Assembly (NCBI RefSeq): GCF_002086275.1
Contig: NZ_MVHT01000012.1
Coordinates: 1 to 64,000, forward strand
Reading direction: 5' to 3'
DNA: 64,000 bases
Source: Mycobacterium intermedium
Lineage (GTDB): Bacteria > Actinomycetota > Actinomycetes > Mycobacteriales > Mycobacteriaceae
In this document: one piece after another, positions 25,512 to 33,151 of the stretch
How the letters are laid out: each line of letters begins with the position of its first letter
Numbering within the stretch: position 1 is the first letter of the stretch
Position numbers and translations under genes: made by a program
The notes under the pieces: generated by a model
What the model was told of the DNA's origin: nothing
Database searches by the model: none
What the model saw: the letters and a program-made list of their open reading frames with translations, nothing else

Positions 25512-26780
25512 TCAGAACGCTTCCGGGTCCCGCTGTACCTCGGGCGGCACCGGGTGGTTGTACAACCGTGATGCGTTCTCCCAGGTTATCTTTCGGATCA
25601 CATCGGCGGGGAGCCCGCCGATCTCTTCGTGAATCGTCTGTTGGGTATGCGGCCAGGTGGAGTCGCAGTGCGGGTAGTCGGCCTCCAGCATGATGTTGTC
25701 CACGCCGATCCGCTCGTACTGAACGAACGACGATTTGTCCTCGACCGCGCAGAACCAGAAGTTGCGCGTGAACAGCTCTGCGGGAGTGAGGGTTTCACCG
25801 AGGTCGCGCCAGGTGCCGTACATCTCGTGGTAGCTGAGCATGTGGTCCAGGCGGTCCAGCAGACCGGCCACCCAGCCGATGCCGCCCTCCGACAAACAGA
25901 TCTTGAGGTCGGGAAACCTGGTCGGCAGCCCGGAATACAGCCAGTCCACGGCCGCCGAGATGGCATAGGCGAAGAACAACACGCCCTGCACGTCGGGAGG
26001 CGCGTCGTCGGTGGTGGACGGCGAGGACCCGGACGATCCGATGTGCAGGTTGACCACGGTCCCCGTCTCGGCGCACGCCGCCATCATCGGATCCCAGTAT
26101 CCCGAGTGGATACTGGGGAATCCGAGCATGGCGGGGTTCTCGCTGAACGTCACCGCAGGAAAGCCACGCTCGGCGTTCTCCACAATCATCTTGGCGCCCA
26201 GTTCGGGATCCAGCAGCCAGGGCAACTGGCAGGGGATGATCCGATCGGGGTATGGGCCTGCCCAGGCTTCGAGATGCCAGTCGTTCCACGCGCGCACCGC
26301 GGCCAGCGCCAGGTCGCGGTCCTTGGTGACCTGCTGCAGCCGTTGGCCCGCGAAGCCCGGTAAGAACGACGGGAAATTCAGCGAAGCATAGATGCCGTTC
26401 AGGTCCATGTCCTTGATGCGCTCATGAATATCCCAAGCGCCCCTGCGCATTTCATCGAACCGAACCGGCTCGAAGCCGTACTCGGACACGGGCCGACCCA
26501 CCACGGCATTGAACCCGACGTTGGGCAGGATCTGACCGTCGTACACCCAGGTCTGTCCGCCTTCGGCGGTGTCCACGACTCGAGGCGCACGGTCGGCAAA
26601 CCGCCGCGGCAGACGTCCGGTGAACGTGTCCGGAGGTTCGACGATGTGGTCGTCGACCGAGATGACCGTATAGCGCCGTGGCGCTCGGGGCGGATCCGGC
26701 AGGAACGTGACCGTCCGGTCCGCACCGGTCTTGGCCGTCGTGAAATCCAGGTTGCTCGCCAGTTCTTCGATCGACTTCAT
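25512..26780 (-). CDS. Amidohydrolase-family (PF04909-like) metal-dependent hydrolase
   Basis: 422 aa TIM-barrel of the amidohydrolase-2 group. V-D-D-H-I-V-E-P-P near residues 41-49 is the N-terminal ligand strand, N-L-H-I-G-S-S-G near 245 and M-L-E-A-D-Y-P-H-C-D near 365 carry further ligands. Members decarboxylate or hydrolyse aromatic and ring-cleavage products; several mycobacterial ones sit in sterol and aromatic clusters. It is convergent with FabG3, with six bases between the stops, and is the last gene of a minus-strand set with the aldolase and acyl-CoA synthetase. Confidence 0.82.
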   Translation of the reverse strand: MKSIEELASNLDFTTAKTGADRTVTFLPDPPRAPRRYTVISVDDHIVEPPDTFTGRLPRRFADRAPRVVDTAEGGQTWVYDGQILPNVGFNAVVGRPVSEYGFEPVRFDEMRRGAWDIHERIKDMDLNGIYASLNFPSFLPGFAGQRLQQVTKDRDLALAAVRAWNDWHLEAWAGPYPDRIIPCQLPWLLDPELGAKMIVENAERGFPAVTFSENPAMLGFPSIHSGYWDPMMAACAETGTVVNLHIGSSGSSPSTTDDAPPDVQGVLFFAYAISAAVDWLYSGLPTRFPDLKICLSEGGIGWVAGLLDRLDHMLSYHEMYGTWRDLGETLTPAELFTRNFWFCAVEDKSSFVQYERIGVDNIMLEADYPHCDSTWPHTQQTIHEEIGGLPADVIRKITWENASRLYNHPVPPEVQRDPEAF

Positions 26781-26810
26781 CGTCGGCAGTCTCCTATCGA
26801 TGCCCGGTAC

Positions 26811-27584
26811 TCAGTTGAGGACATCTGGATCAGCCTTGATCGTCATTCGCGCCGCGCCCGCCCAGTAGACATCGGCCGCCCGTTCGATGAGGGATTTCTG
26901 CATGCCTGCCATGTCTGACCAGTTCATTCGGGAAGGCGTCTGGCCGGTGAGCATGATGTCGTAGGCCAGCTTGCAGACCCGTTCGATAGAGGCGGCCCGG
27001 TAGACGGCTTCGGGCAGGTTGCGGCCGGTCGCGATGACGCCGTGGTTGGCCAAGATGGTCAGATTGGCCTGGCCGATATGTGCCGCTAGATCCGCTGCAC
27101 GGGCGGGAGTGTCGATTTCCCCGTCGTAGGACGAGACGAGGCACAGGTCGTCGAGAAACAGCGCCCCCGTCTGGTGCAGGAGTTCGGGCAACCGACCCAA
27201 GGCGGCCAGCACGCACACGTAATAGGGGTGATTGTGAATCACCACCCGGGCGTCGGCGCGGACCCGGTGCAGTTCGGTGTGGATATGTATCGCCGGTGTG
27301 ACATCCCACTTGCCGCGGATCACCCGAGCTTGGGCGTCCACCGCGCAGATGTCGGATGCGGTGAGCTCCTGCCACCACAGACCCCACGGATTCACCAGCA
27401 TGTCGGTCTGGCCGTCGAGCTGCCAGGTGATGTGGCCGGCCATGTTCTCCGCGAAACCGATCGACGCCAGGTGCCGGAAGGCCACGGCCAGCGCCTGCTC
27501 GTTGGACAGCTCGACCCCGATCGGCGGGACCACCGACGGCGCCCACACTTCCAGGCCGCCGCTGCGTGCGTCAGGAGTGTTCAT
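26811..27584 (-). CDS. Class II aldolase/adducin-family protein
   Basis: 257 aa. It has the zinc-binding pattern of the AraD/FucA family: H-I-H-T-E and H-N-H-P-Y (about residues 111-133) and a later H in L-A-N-H-G-V (about 192). The acid/base residue near the N-terminal third is less clear. The family does retro-aldol cleavage or decarboxylation of short hydroxy-acids. ATG 27584 is chosen because it overlaps the stop of the acyl-CoA synthetase gene by 14 bases and gives normal length; the frame is open back to 27893 without support. Confidence 0.8.
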   Translation of the reverse strand: MNTPDARSGGLEVWAPSVVPPIGVELSNEQALAVAFRHLASIGFAENMAGHITWQLDGQTDMLVNPWGLWWQELTASDICAVDAQARVIRGKWDVTPAIHIHTELHRVRADARVVIHNHPYYVCVLAALGRLPELLHQTGALFLDDLCLVSSYDGEIDTPARAADLAAHIGQANLTILANHGVIATGRNLPEAVYRAASIERVCKLAYDIMLTGQTPSRMNWSDMAGMQKSLIERAADVYWAGAARMTIKADPDVLN

Positions 27585-29208
27585 CTTCGGCCTCCATTCT
27601 GGCTCGAATATCCTCGCGGAGCTGGCCTTTGGCAACCTTTGAGCCGGACGACCGTGGTAGCTCGTCGACCACGACCAGTCGTTCGGGCAACAACTCTTTG
27701 GAAACTCCCAGTGCCAGTAGGTGTTTGGTAAGTCCGGGCAGGTCGATGGTCTGGCCTTCGCCGAGTTCGGCGTAGAGGCATACCTTTTCACCAAATACCG
27801 GGTCGGGCATCGCCACCGCCGCCGCCACCGCGATAGCGGGATGCGTTGTGGCCGCGTCCTCGACCTGCGCGGCGCTGATGTTTTTCCCGCCACGCAAGAT
27901 GAAGTCGGAGGTACGACCCGTCACGCTCAGGTAGCCGTCCGCGTCGATCTGGCAGATGTCTCCCATCCGCATCCACCCGTCCCGGGTGAACAACTTGTCG
28001 TGGTCCGTACCTCCGAGATAGCCGAGGCTGGTGGCCGGCCCCCGGCACGCGGGCTGGCCCTGCCCGGTGTCGGTGACGTCCCGGTCGCCGTCGAAGAGTC
28101 GCACCGACATCTCCGCGACAACGCGTCCCGCGGTGCGCAACCGGCGTTCGCGTGGGTCAGCCAGTGTGGTGGCGCTCAGCATGCCGGTTTCGTTCGACCC
28201 GTAGAACTGCAGAATCGTTGCGCCGGTGAGCTCTTCGAATTCCACGGCCGGACGGTACGGCAACGCTTCACCACCGGTGAACACCACCCGCAACGAGCTC
28301 AGATCGTGCGCCCGGCTGGCGCTGTCCGCCATCAACATGGTCAATTGTGTACTGACACAACATAAGACAGTGACTCGATGGCGTTCGATCGCCTCGCATG
28401 TTGCCGCGGGCGTGAAGCGTCGCAACAATACCGCGGTGGCGCCCAGATAGATCGGCGTCGTGTGGCTGGTCCAGATCCCGAAACCGAAGGGCATCGGGAT
28501 AACCGGCAGGATTATGTCGTCGGGGGTCAACAGGCCGTTGGCGACCACCTTCTGATGGAAGTAGTGCCAACGATTCTGGGTGTGTACGACGCACTTGGGC
28601 AGCCCCGTGGTTCCGGAGGTGGAGTTGATCAGAAAGACGTCGTCGGGCCCGAGCTGAGAGTCCGCTGTCACCGGCCCGGGCTTCGTATCGCCGTTGAGCC
28701 GCAGCGCCTCCCCGTCGGCGTCGGCCATTACCAGCAACGGCACCTGGAGTTGAGCGGCCACGCTCGATGCGGCGTCGCGGCGCTGGTGGTCGCCGATCAG
28801 CAGCTTCGGTTGAGCGGACTGCATTATTCCGGCCGCTTCACGGGTTCCGGCGCGCGCGCCGATACCGACGACGACTGCGCCGCACCGTTCGATCGCAATG
28901 TACAGCGCGTGGAGCGCCGCGCAGTCGCCGTGCCACACCCCAATCCGATCGCCCCGTTGCACACCCGCGCCGGCGAGCTGTACGGCCAGATCATCTGCCG
29001 CAGAGTCGAATTCACGCCAGGTCAGCACCTGGCCGGGCTGGTCGCCGGGATGGTCGACGTACGCGGGGCGAGTCGGGGCGTCTTGGCTATTGCGGCGCAC
29101 CGCGTCGGACAGAGTCGCCTCCGACCACCAACCGGCGGCGTGATAGCGGGCCGCTTCCTCGGCGGTGAACGCAGACGAGGACACGATGTCGACCGTGCCG
29201 GCGTGCAT
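27571..29208 (-). CDS. Acyl-CoA synthetase (AMP-forming)
   Basis: 545 aa ANL enzyme. P-loop S-T-S-G-T-T-G-L-P-K near residues 180-189, Q-F-Y-G-S-N-E-T near 312-319, a G-D-I motif near 407 and the hinge/Lys region G-R-T-S-D-F-I-L-R-G-G-K-N near 424-436, with a C-terminal catalytic-lysine region S-G-S-K-V-A-K-G. It would activate a carboxylate to CoA. ATG 29208 gives an N-terminus like its relatives; the frame extends to 29571 without support. It is divergent from a TetR gene and heads a three-gene unit (ligase, aldolase, amidohydrolase). Confidence 0.85.
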   Translation of the reverse strand: MHAGTVDIVSSSAFTAEEAARYHAAGWWSEATLSDAVRRNSQDAPTRPAYVDHPGDQPGQVLTWREFDSAADDLAVQLAGAGVQRGDRIGVWHGDCAALHALYIAIERCGAVVVGIGARAGTREAAGIMQSAQPKLLIGDHQRRDAASSVAAQLQVPLLVMADADGEALRLNGDTKPGPVTADSQLGPDDVFLINSTSGTTGLPKCVVHTQNRWHYFHQKVVANGLLTPDDIILPVIPMPFGFGIWTSHTTPIYLGATAVLLRRFTPAATCEAIERHRVTVLCCVSTQLTMLMADSASRAHDLSSLRVVFTGGEALPYRPAVEFEELTGATILQFYGSNETGMLSATTLADPRERRLRTAGRVVAEMSVRLFDGDRDVTDTGQGQPACRGPATSLGYLGGTDHDKLFTRDGWMRMGDICQIDADGYLSVTGRTSDFILRGGKNISAAQVEDAATTHPAIAVAAAVAMPDPVFGEKVCLYAELGEGQTIDLPGLTKHLLALGVSKELLPERLVVVDELPRSSGSKVAKGQLREDIRARMEAEDEHS

Positions 29209-29260
29209 CTCTCGATCATAGGAAAGTGCGCGGACGCCCTGCGGCTTGGTTGGTCGCGCG

Positions 29261-29303
29261 CCATTTCGCTGACACTCGTCATTGACAGTCGTCGATGAAA
29301 TGG
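29261..29303. promoter_or_regulatory. Nested repeats in the divergent ligase/TetR promoter
   Basis: CCATTTC (29261-29267) and GAAATGG (29297-29303) form a perfect 7-bp inverted repeat. Between them are two direct copies of TGACA-C/G-TCGTC (29270-29280 and 29283-29293), spaced 13 bases. The block sits between the acyl-CoA synthetase start (29208) and the TetR start (29317), where a repressor binding both promoters would be expected. Confidence 0.45.
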
Positions 29304-29316
29304 ATACGTTGCCGGA

Positions 29317-29967
29317 GTGCCCACCACCACGCCCACTGGGTCCGCAGCCGGGCCAGGTGCGGCCACTGCGGCCATCAAGGGCACGGGCGCGCGGGAATCT
29401 CAGCGCCTGCAAACCCGAGCCCGGATATTCGATGCGGCAGTGGCCGAGATCGGGCGGCGCGGCCTGGCCGGCGCGGATGTGGCCGCGATCGTCACGGCCG
29501 CCGGAGTAGCGCGCGGCACCTTCTACTTCCACTTCCCCACCAAAGAGCACGTCCTGGTCGAACTGGAGCACGTCGAAGAAACCCAGATGGTGGCAAGACT
29601 GCAGGCGAAGGTCGGAAAATCAACTGACTTGCGGTCGGTGCTCACGATGGTGGTGCGTCAGGTGCTGGCAGCCGAGCGCAAGTTGGGCCCCGTGGTGTTC
29701 CGGGACATGCTGGCTCTGCACTTCTCGCCGACCCGGCCCGTCGAAGACGAACTCGGCGGCCACCCGCTCGCCGAGTTCGTCATCGCGGCGATCACTCGTG
29801 CCCAGCATGCGGGTCGGGTATCTCGCGACGCCGAACCGGGCGAACTGGGCGTGATCTTCCTGACCGGGCTGTTCGCACTGCTGGCCACCGCGGGGGGATC
29901 CCGCGCGAGGTCCGCACTTTTGGATCGATATGTCACGACCATCGTTCAAGGAATGGAGGCGTCATGA
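29317..29967 (+). CDS. TetR-family transcriptional regulator
   Basis: 216 aa. The HTH lies at about residues 30-75 with the typical V-A-R-G-T-F-Y-F-H-F-P-T-K recognition-helix end. The first 25 residues are Ala/Thr/Gly-rich. The ligand domain is unremarkable. Its stop overlaps the start of the ferritin-like gene (ATGA). It probably represses the divergent acyl-CoA synthetase operon and its own operon, with an acyl-CoA or aromatic intermediate as ligand (inference). Confidence 0.88.
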   Translation: MPTTTPTGSAAGPGAATAAIKGTGARESQRLQTRARIFDAAVAEIGRRGLAGADVAAIVTAAGVARGTFYFHFPTKEHVLVELEHVEETQMVARLQAKVGKSTDLRSVLTMVVRQVLAAERKLGPVVFRDMLALHFSPTRPVEDELGGHPLAEFVIAAITRAQHAGRVSRDAEPGELGVIFLTGLFALLATAGGSRARSALLDRYVTTIVQGMEAS

Positions 29968-30797
29968 AGCTGGCCGAGAAGACCGGTATTGAGGGCTACC
30001 GCGACTTTCTGGTCCGGCGCGACGGTGAAGCGGACATGTTGCATCGCCGCCTCGCCAGCCGCGAGGAGTTCTTCGCCGCACTCGAGGACAATCCCGTCCG
30101 ATCCGCCTACCGCATCGACCGCCAGGTGTTCCTGCGCAACCTGCGCCGCCGCAAGCCGGAACCGAACCTCGACCGTCAGACGCTGTTCGTGTTGGCGACC
30201 GCCAAGCTCAACCAGGCGGAACGATTCGGCGTGGCTCTGGGTGAAACCTATGGCGTCAACAGCGGCGACGACGCGGCACCCGAGCGGGTGTATGTGGAGC
30301 TCGAGGAGCACTACCACACCCGCCTACTGGCCTACGTCCTGGACATTTTCGGCCTGCCGTCGCAGGTGGTCGTGCCACGGCTGGTAATGCGCCAATTCGT
30401 CAAGATGGGAGTTTTCGTGCCCGAGCGACTCGGAGTCGCATTCGTCGGTGCGGGCGAAATGGCCGGCTGCATCCTCTTCGACGAATTGCGCCGCGTCGGC
30501 AAACAATTGTTCGCCGACGAGCCAGACGTGGCGGAACGGATCGACCGCCTTTATACCGAGATATTGACCGACGAGATCGGCCACGTTGGCTACTGCGCTG
30601 CCCGCTGCACCCGCCCAGAGCGTGCTTTGATGCGGCGGCTCTACCCGTACATTCTCCGACTGTTCGTGCGTCAGACGGCCGAGGTCAGCGTTCTCGTCGA
30701 CGCAAAGCGGCTCGCGACGCTCATCGAGGACCCTTTCGATGTCGAGCGGCTGACCGCCGGGTTACCGAACGAAACCTTCCTCGCGGCGCATCCCTGA
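29964..30797 (+). CDS. Ferritin-like di-iron protein
   Basis: 277 aa, mostly helical. Putative iron ligands occur in the spacing of four-helix di-iron carboxylate proteins: E-L-E-E-H-Y-H near residues 112-118, A-G-E-M-A-G near 165 and T-D-E-I-G-H near 202-207. The family includes oxygenases, hydroxylases and oxidases, and this may be an oxygenase for the substrate handled by the neighbouring operon. It is translationally coupled to the TetR gene. I cannot place it in a named subfamily. Confidence 0.65.
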   Translation: MKLAEKTGIEGYRDFLVRRDGEADMLHRRLASREEFFAALEDNPVRSAYRIDRQVFLRNLRRRKPEPNLDRQTLFVLATAKLNQAERFGVALGETYGVNSGDDAAPERVYVELEEHYHTRLLAYVLDIFGLPSQVVVPRLVMRQFVKMGVFVPERLGVAFVGAGEMAGCILFDELRRVGKQLFADEPDVAERIDRLYTEILTDEIGHVGYCAARCTRPERALMRRLYPYILRLFVRQTAEVSVLVDAKRLATLIEDPFDVERLTAGLPNETFLAAHP

Positions 30798-30947
30798 CTC
30801 GGGCTGACCCCCTGACCAGCATCGATGACATGTGCGCCGGCCTGCTCAGCGCCTCCAAGAATCTATTGAGAATCCTCCAAGGACGACCCCGGACTCTAGT
30901 GTCGCCCGGATCCACCGGACTGCCTGACCTTCGAGGACACAACAGAT

Positions 30948-31895
30948 ATGGCCATCTTGGAGTCGCCGCCGGCACCCCATCACGGACACTTCCACGCCCA
31001 CCAACCCCAGCGGCACCCCTGGGAGATCGGGCTGCTTGTTCTGGTCATCGTTTCCAGCGTGGTCGTGTATCTGGTGGCGCTCGTGGTGGCGTTCTCGGGC
31101 AAGATCAGCATGCTGTGGCTGTCGATTCTGCTGTTCCCCGTGCTGCTCTACTTGGGACGAGGACTGATGTACGGGAGGCAGCGCGCCAACGGCGTCAAGA
31201 TGTCGCCCACCCAATTCCCCGAGGGCTACTGGCTCGTCGTTGAAGCCGCCCAGCGGTTCGGACTCAGCGAGGTGCCGGACGCATACGTTGTGCTCGGCAA
31301 CGGCCAGATCAACGCCTTCGCCAGCGGCCACGGCTTCCGCCGCTACGTCTGCGTCTACAGCGACCTGTTCGAAATCGGCGGCCAGGCCCGCGACCCCGAA
31401 GCCTTGGCATTCGTCATCGGACACGAGGTCGGCCACATCGCCGCAGGCCACGCGTCGTATTGGCGGCAGCTCGCCCAGTTGGCGATGAAGATCCCGTTCC
31501 TGGGTTCAACGCTGTCGCGGTCGATGGAGTACACGGCCGACAACTACGGCTACGCGTTCCGACCGGCGGGCGCTGCTCGCACCATCGGCGTGCTCAGCGC
31601 CGGCAAGTATCTGCTCAGGTCGGTGAGTTTTGACGAGATGGCGAACCGGGCCAGCACGGAGACCGGGTTCTTTGTCTGGCTGGCGAACATGTTGGCCTCG
31701 CACCCGGTGAACACCTGGCGCGCCGCGGCGCTGCGCAACCGGGCCGTCGCGGGGTCGCTGTTCTTCCGGCCGACTCAGCTGGCGCCCGCAGGTCCGGCCT
31801 ATCCGCAGCAAGTTCCACCCCAGATGCCCGCGCCGGCGGCAGCCCCGCAGCCGCCGCAGTGGTCACCGCCCCCGAACGGACCCTGGACGCGCTAG
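30948..31895 (+). CDS. M48-family membrane zinc metalloprotease
   Basis: 315 aa. Two membrane helices near residues 25-48 and 52-68, then the peptidase domain with H-E-V-G-H near 162-166 and the third ligand in S-M-E-Y-T-A-D near 193-199, and a Pro/Ala/Gln-rich tail (about 280-315). The N-terminus is His-rich. HtpX-type enzymes degrade damaged membrane proteins; here the domain faces the cytoplasm or the membrane surface. A strong hairpin follows 39 bases after the stop codon. Confidence 0.85.
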   Translation: MAILESPPAPHHGHFHAHQPQRHPWEIGLLVLVIVSSVVVYLVALVVAFSGKISMLWLSILLFPVLLYLGRGLMYGRQRANGVKMSPTQFPEGYWLVVEAAQRFGLSEVPDAYVVLGNGQINAFASGHGFRRYVCVYSDLFEIGGQARDPEALAFVIGHEVGHIAAGHASYWRQLAQLAMKIPFLGSTLSRSMEYTADNYGYAFRPAGAARTIGVLSAGKYLLRSVSFDEMANRASTETGFFVWLANMLASHPVNTWRAAALRNRAVAGSLFFRPTQLAPAGPAYPQQVPPQMPAPAAAPQPPQWSPPPNGPWTR

Positions 31896-31934
31896 CCCTA
31901 CCCACAATCCTGATTGCTTGGGTTAAACCAAGGA

Positions 31935-31971
31935 CCGCTGAGCGGCGCCCCACGCGGGTGCCGCTCAGCGG
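31935..31971 (+). terminator. Strong hairpin after the M48 protease gene
   Basis: CCGCTGAGCGGC (31935-31946) and GCCGCTCAGCGG (31960-31971) are perfect 12-bp inverted repeats with a 13-base loop. There is no long T-run, which is common for mycobacterial intrinsic terminators. It separates the protease from the GAF-ANTAR gene. Confidence 0.7.
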
Positions 31972-32087
31972 CTTGTCGGTGGCACTGACGTGGGCAAACA
32001 CCCATCGCAGCGGCGATCACGTTGTGCGATTTGTTCTTATGGGTAGACCATCAACATGACGCGGGAAAACACGATCTGGCGATACGC

Positions 32088-32750
32088 ATGGCGAAGCTGG
32101 CGCAGACGACCGCCACGCCACGTACCGTCGAGGAGATCCTGCAAGACGTCACCGCAGCGGCAATTGAGTTGATACCGGGTACCGACACCGCCGGAGTCCT
32201 GTTGATCCACGGCAACGGCAAGTTCGAATCGCTAGGCAGCGATGGTGAGCTGCCCGCAAAATTGGACCAACTCCAACACGACTTCCAAGAGGGTCCCTGC
32301 GCCCAGGCCGCGCTGCAAGACACGATCGTCCGGACCGACGACTTCCGAACCGAAAAGCGCTGGCCACGGTATTCACCAGCGGCGATCGAGCTCGGCGTAC
32401 TCAGCGGACTGTCCTTCAAGCTCTACACCGCCGACCGCACGGCCGGTGCGCTGAACCTGTTCGGATTTCAGCCCAACATCTGGGACGCCGAAGCCGAGAC
32501 GATCGGCACCGTGCTGGCGGCCCACGCCGCGGCGGCGATTCTCGCCGGCCGTCACGATGAACAGTTGCATGCGGCGCTGTCGAGTCGCGACCGTATCGGC
32601 CAAGCCAAAGGCATCATCATGGAACGCTTCGGCGTCGACGATCTGCGCGCCTTCGACATGCTGCGGGCCCTGTCGCAGGAAGGCAACGCCAAACTCGTCG
32701 ACGTCGCGCAGCGAGTGATCGACACGTCCGGCAACAACGCCTTGGACTGA
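32088..32750 (+). CDS. GAF-ANTAR domain RNA-binding regulator, start region disturbed
   Basis: 220 aa from ATG 32088. The GAF domain covers about residues 10-150 and the C-terminal ANTAR domain starts at S-S-R-D-R-I-G-Q-A-K-G-I-I-M, with conserved A-K-G-I-I-M-x-R and the downstream A-F-x-M-L/L-S-Q segment. ANTAR proteins bind paired RNA hairpins and prevent transcription termination; the GAF domain senses a small ligand. An ATG at 32056 would give the expected family N-terminus M-T-R-E but is out of frame: adding one A to the A-run, or removing one AC from ACAC near 32067-32073, would restore M-T-R-E-N-D-L-A-I-R-M. Either a natural frameshift moved the start to 32088, or this is a sequence error. 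Confidence 0.82.
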   Translation: MAKLAQTTATPRTVEEILQDVTAAAIELIPGTDTAGVLLIHGNGKFESLGSDGELPAKLDQLQHDFQEGPCAQAALQDTIVRTDDFRTEKRWPRYSPAAIELGVLSGLSFKLYTADRTAGALNLFGFQPNIWDAEAETIGTVLAAHAAAAILAGRHDEQLHAALSSRDRIGQAKGIIMERFGVDDLRAFDMLRALSQEGNAKLVDVAQRVIDTSGNNALD

Positions 32751-32824
32751 GCGGCGTGCGTCACATCGTGCTCGCCGAAGTGGAGCTCACACCGCCGACG
32801 GTGGAACAATGTCGCCAGTAAGGG

Positions 32825-32961
32825 CAATGACGAAGCAGGAAGCCGGTGTAAATCCGGCGCGGTCCCGCCACTGTAATCGGGGAGCGACCCTCATGAACCA
32901 CGGCCGAAGGCTGGAAGGTGAGGCGAGCAGCGATCCGAGAGCCAGGAGACTCGCGTCATTG
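32825..32961 (+). promoter_or_regulatory. Cobalamin (B12) riboswitch
   Basis: All the class hallmarks are present. CAATGACG (32825-32832) pairs perfectly with CGTCATTG (32954-32961) as the closing P1 stem. Inside are GGAAGCCGGTGTAAATCCGGC (the G-G-T-x-A-A-x-C-C core, 32838-32858), CGGTCCCGCCACTGTAA (32860-32876) and the B12 box GAGCCAGGAGACTC (about 32939-32952). It lies on the plus strand upstream of the PPE2 gene. Binding of adenosylcobalamin is expected to lower downstream expression. A CGGGG/CCCCG hairpin (32975-32991) follows and ends next to a GAGAGAG sequence that could be the ribosome site of a short upstream ORF. Confidence 0.93.
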
Positions 32962-33007
32962 CGTCGCATCGACCCGGGGCGGTGTACCCCGAGAGAGCCA
33001 TTCCGTG

Positions 33008-33139
33008 ATGACGCTGCAAGTCCTGTCCGGCGCCCGTGCCGCCATAGTCGTTGATTTATTAGTCCCGCGGCGCAGCCGCCACGAATCAGAAAGTCTCGCG
33101 CCGCCGACAACGCTGGCGCCTGGTCGTCGCACCCGTTGA
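33008..33139 (+). CDS. Candidate upstream ORF between the B12 riboswitch and PPE2
   Basis: ATG 33008 opens 43 codons ending 12 bases before the PPE2 start. A GAGAGAG (32991-32997) sits ten bases upstream, directly after the CGGGG/CCCCG hairpin, so hairpin formation could hide it. From memory, published work in M. tuberculosis links the B12 riboswitches of metE and PPE2 to translation of uORFs; this layout fits. The peptide itself looks unremarkable. Confidence 0.45.
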   Translation: MTLQVLSGARAAIVVDLLVPRRSRHESESLAPPTTLAPGRRTR

Positions 33140-33151
33140 GGGCGGCCGACG

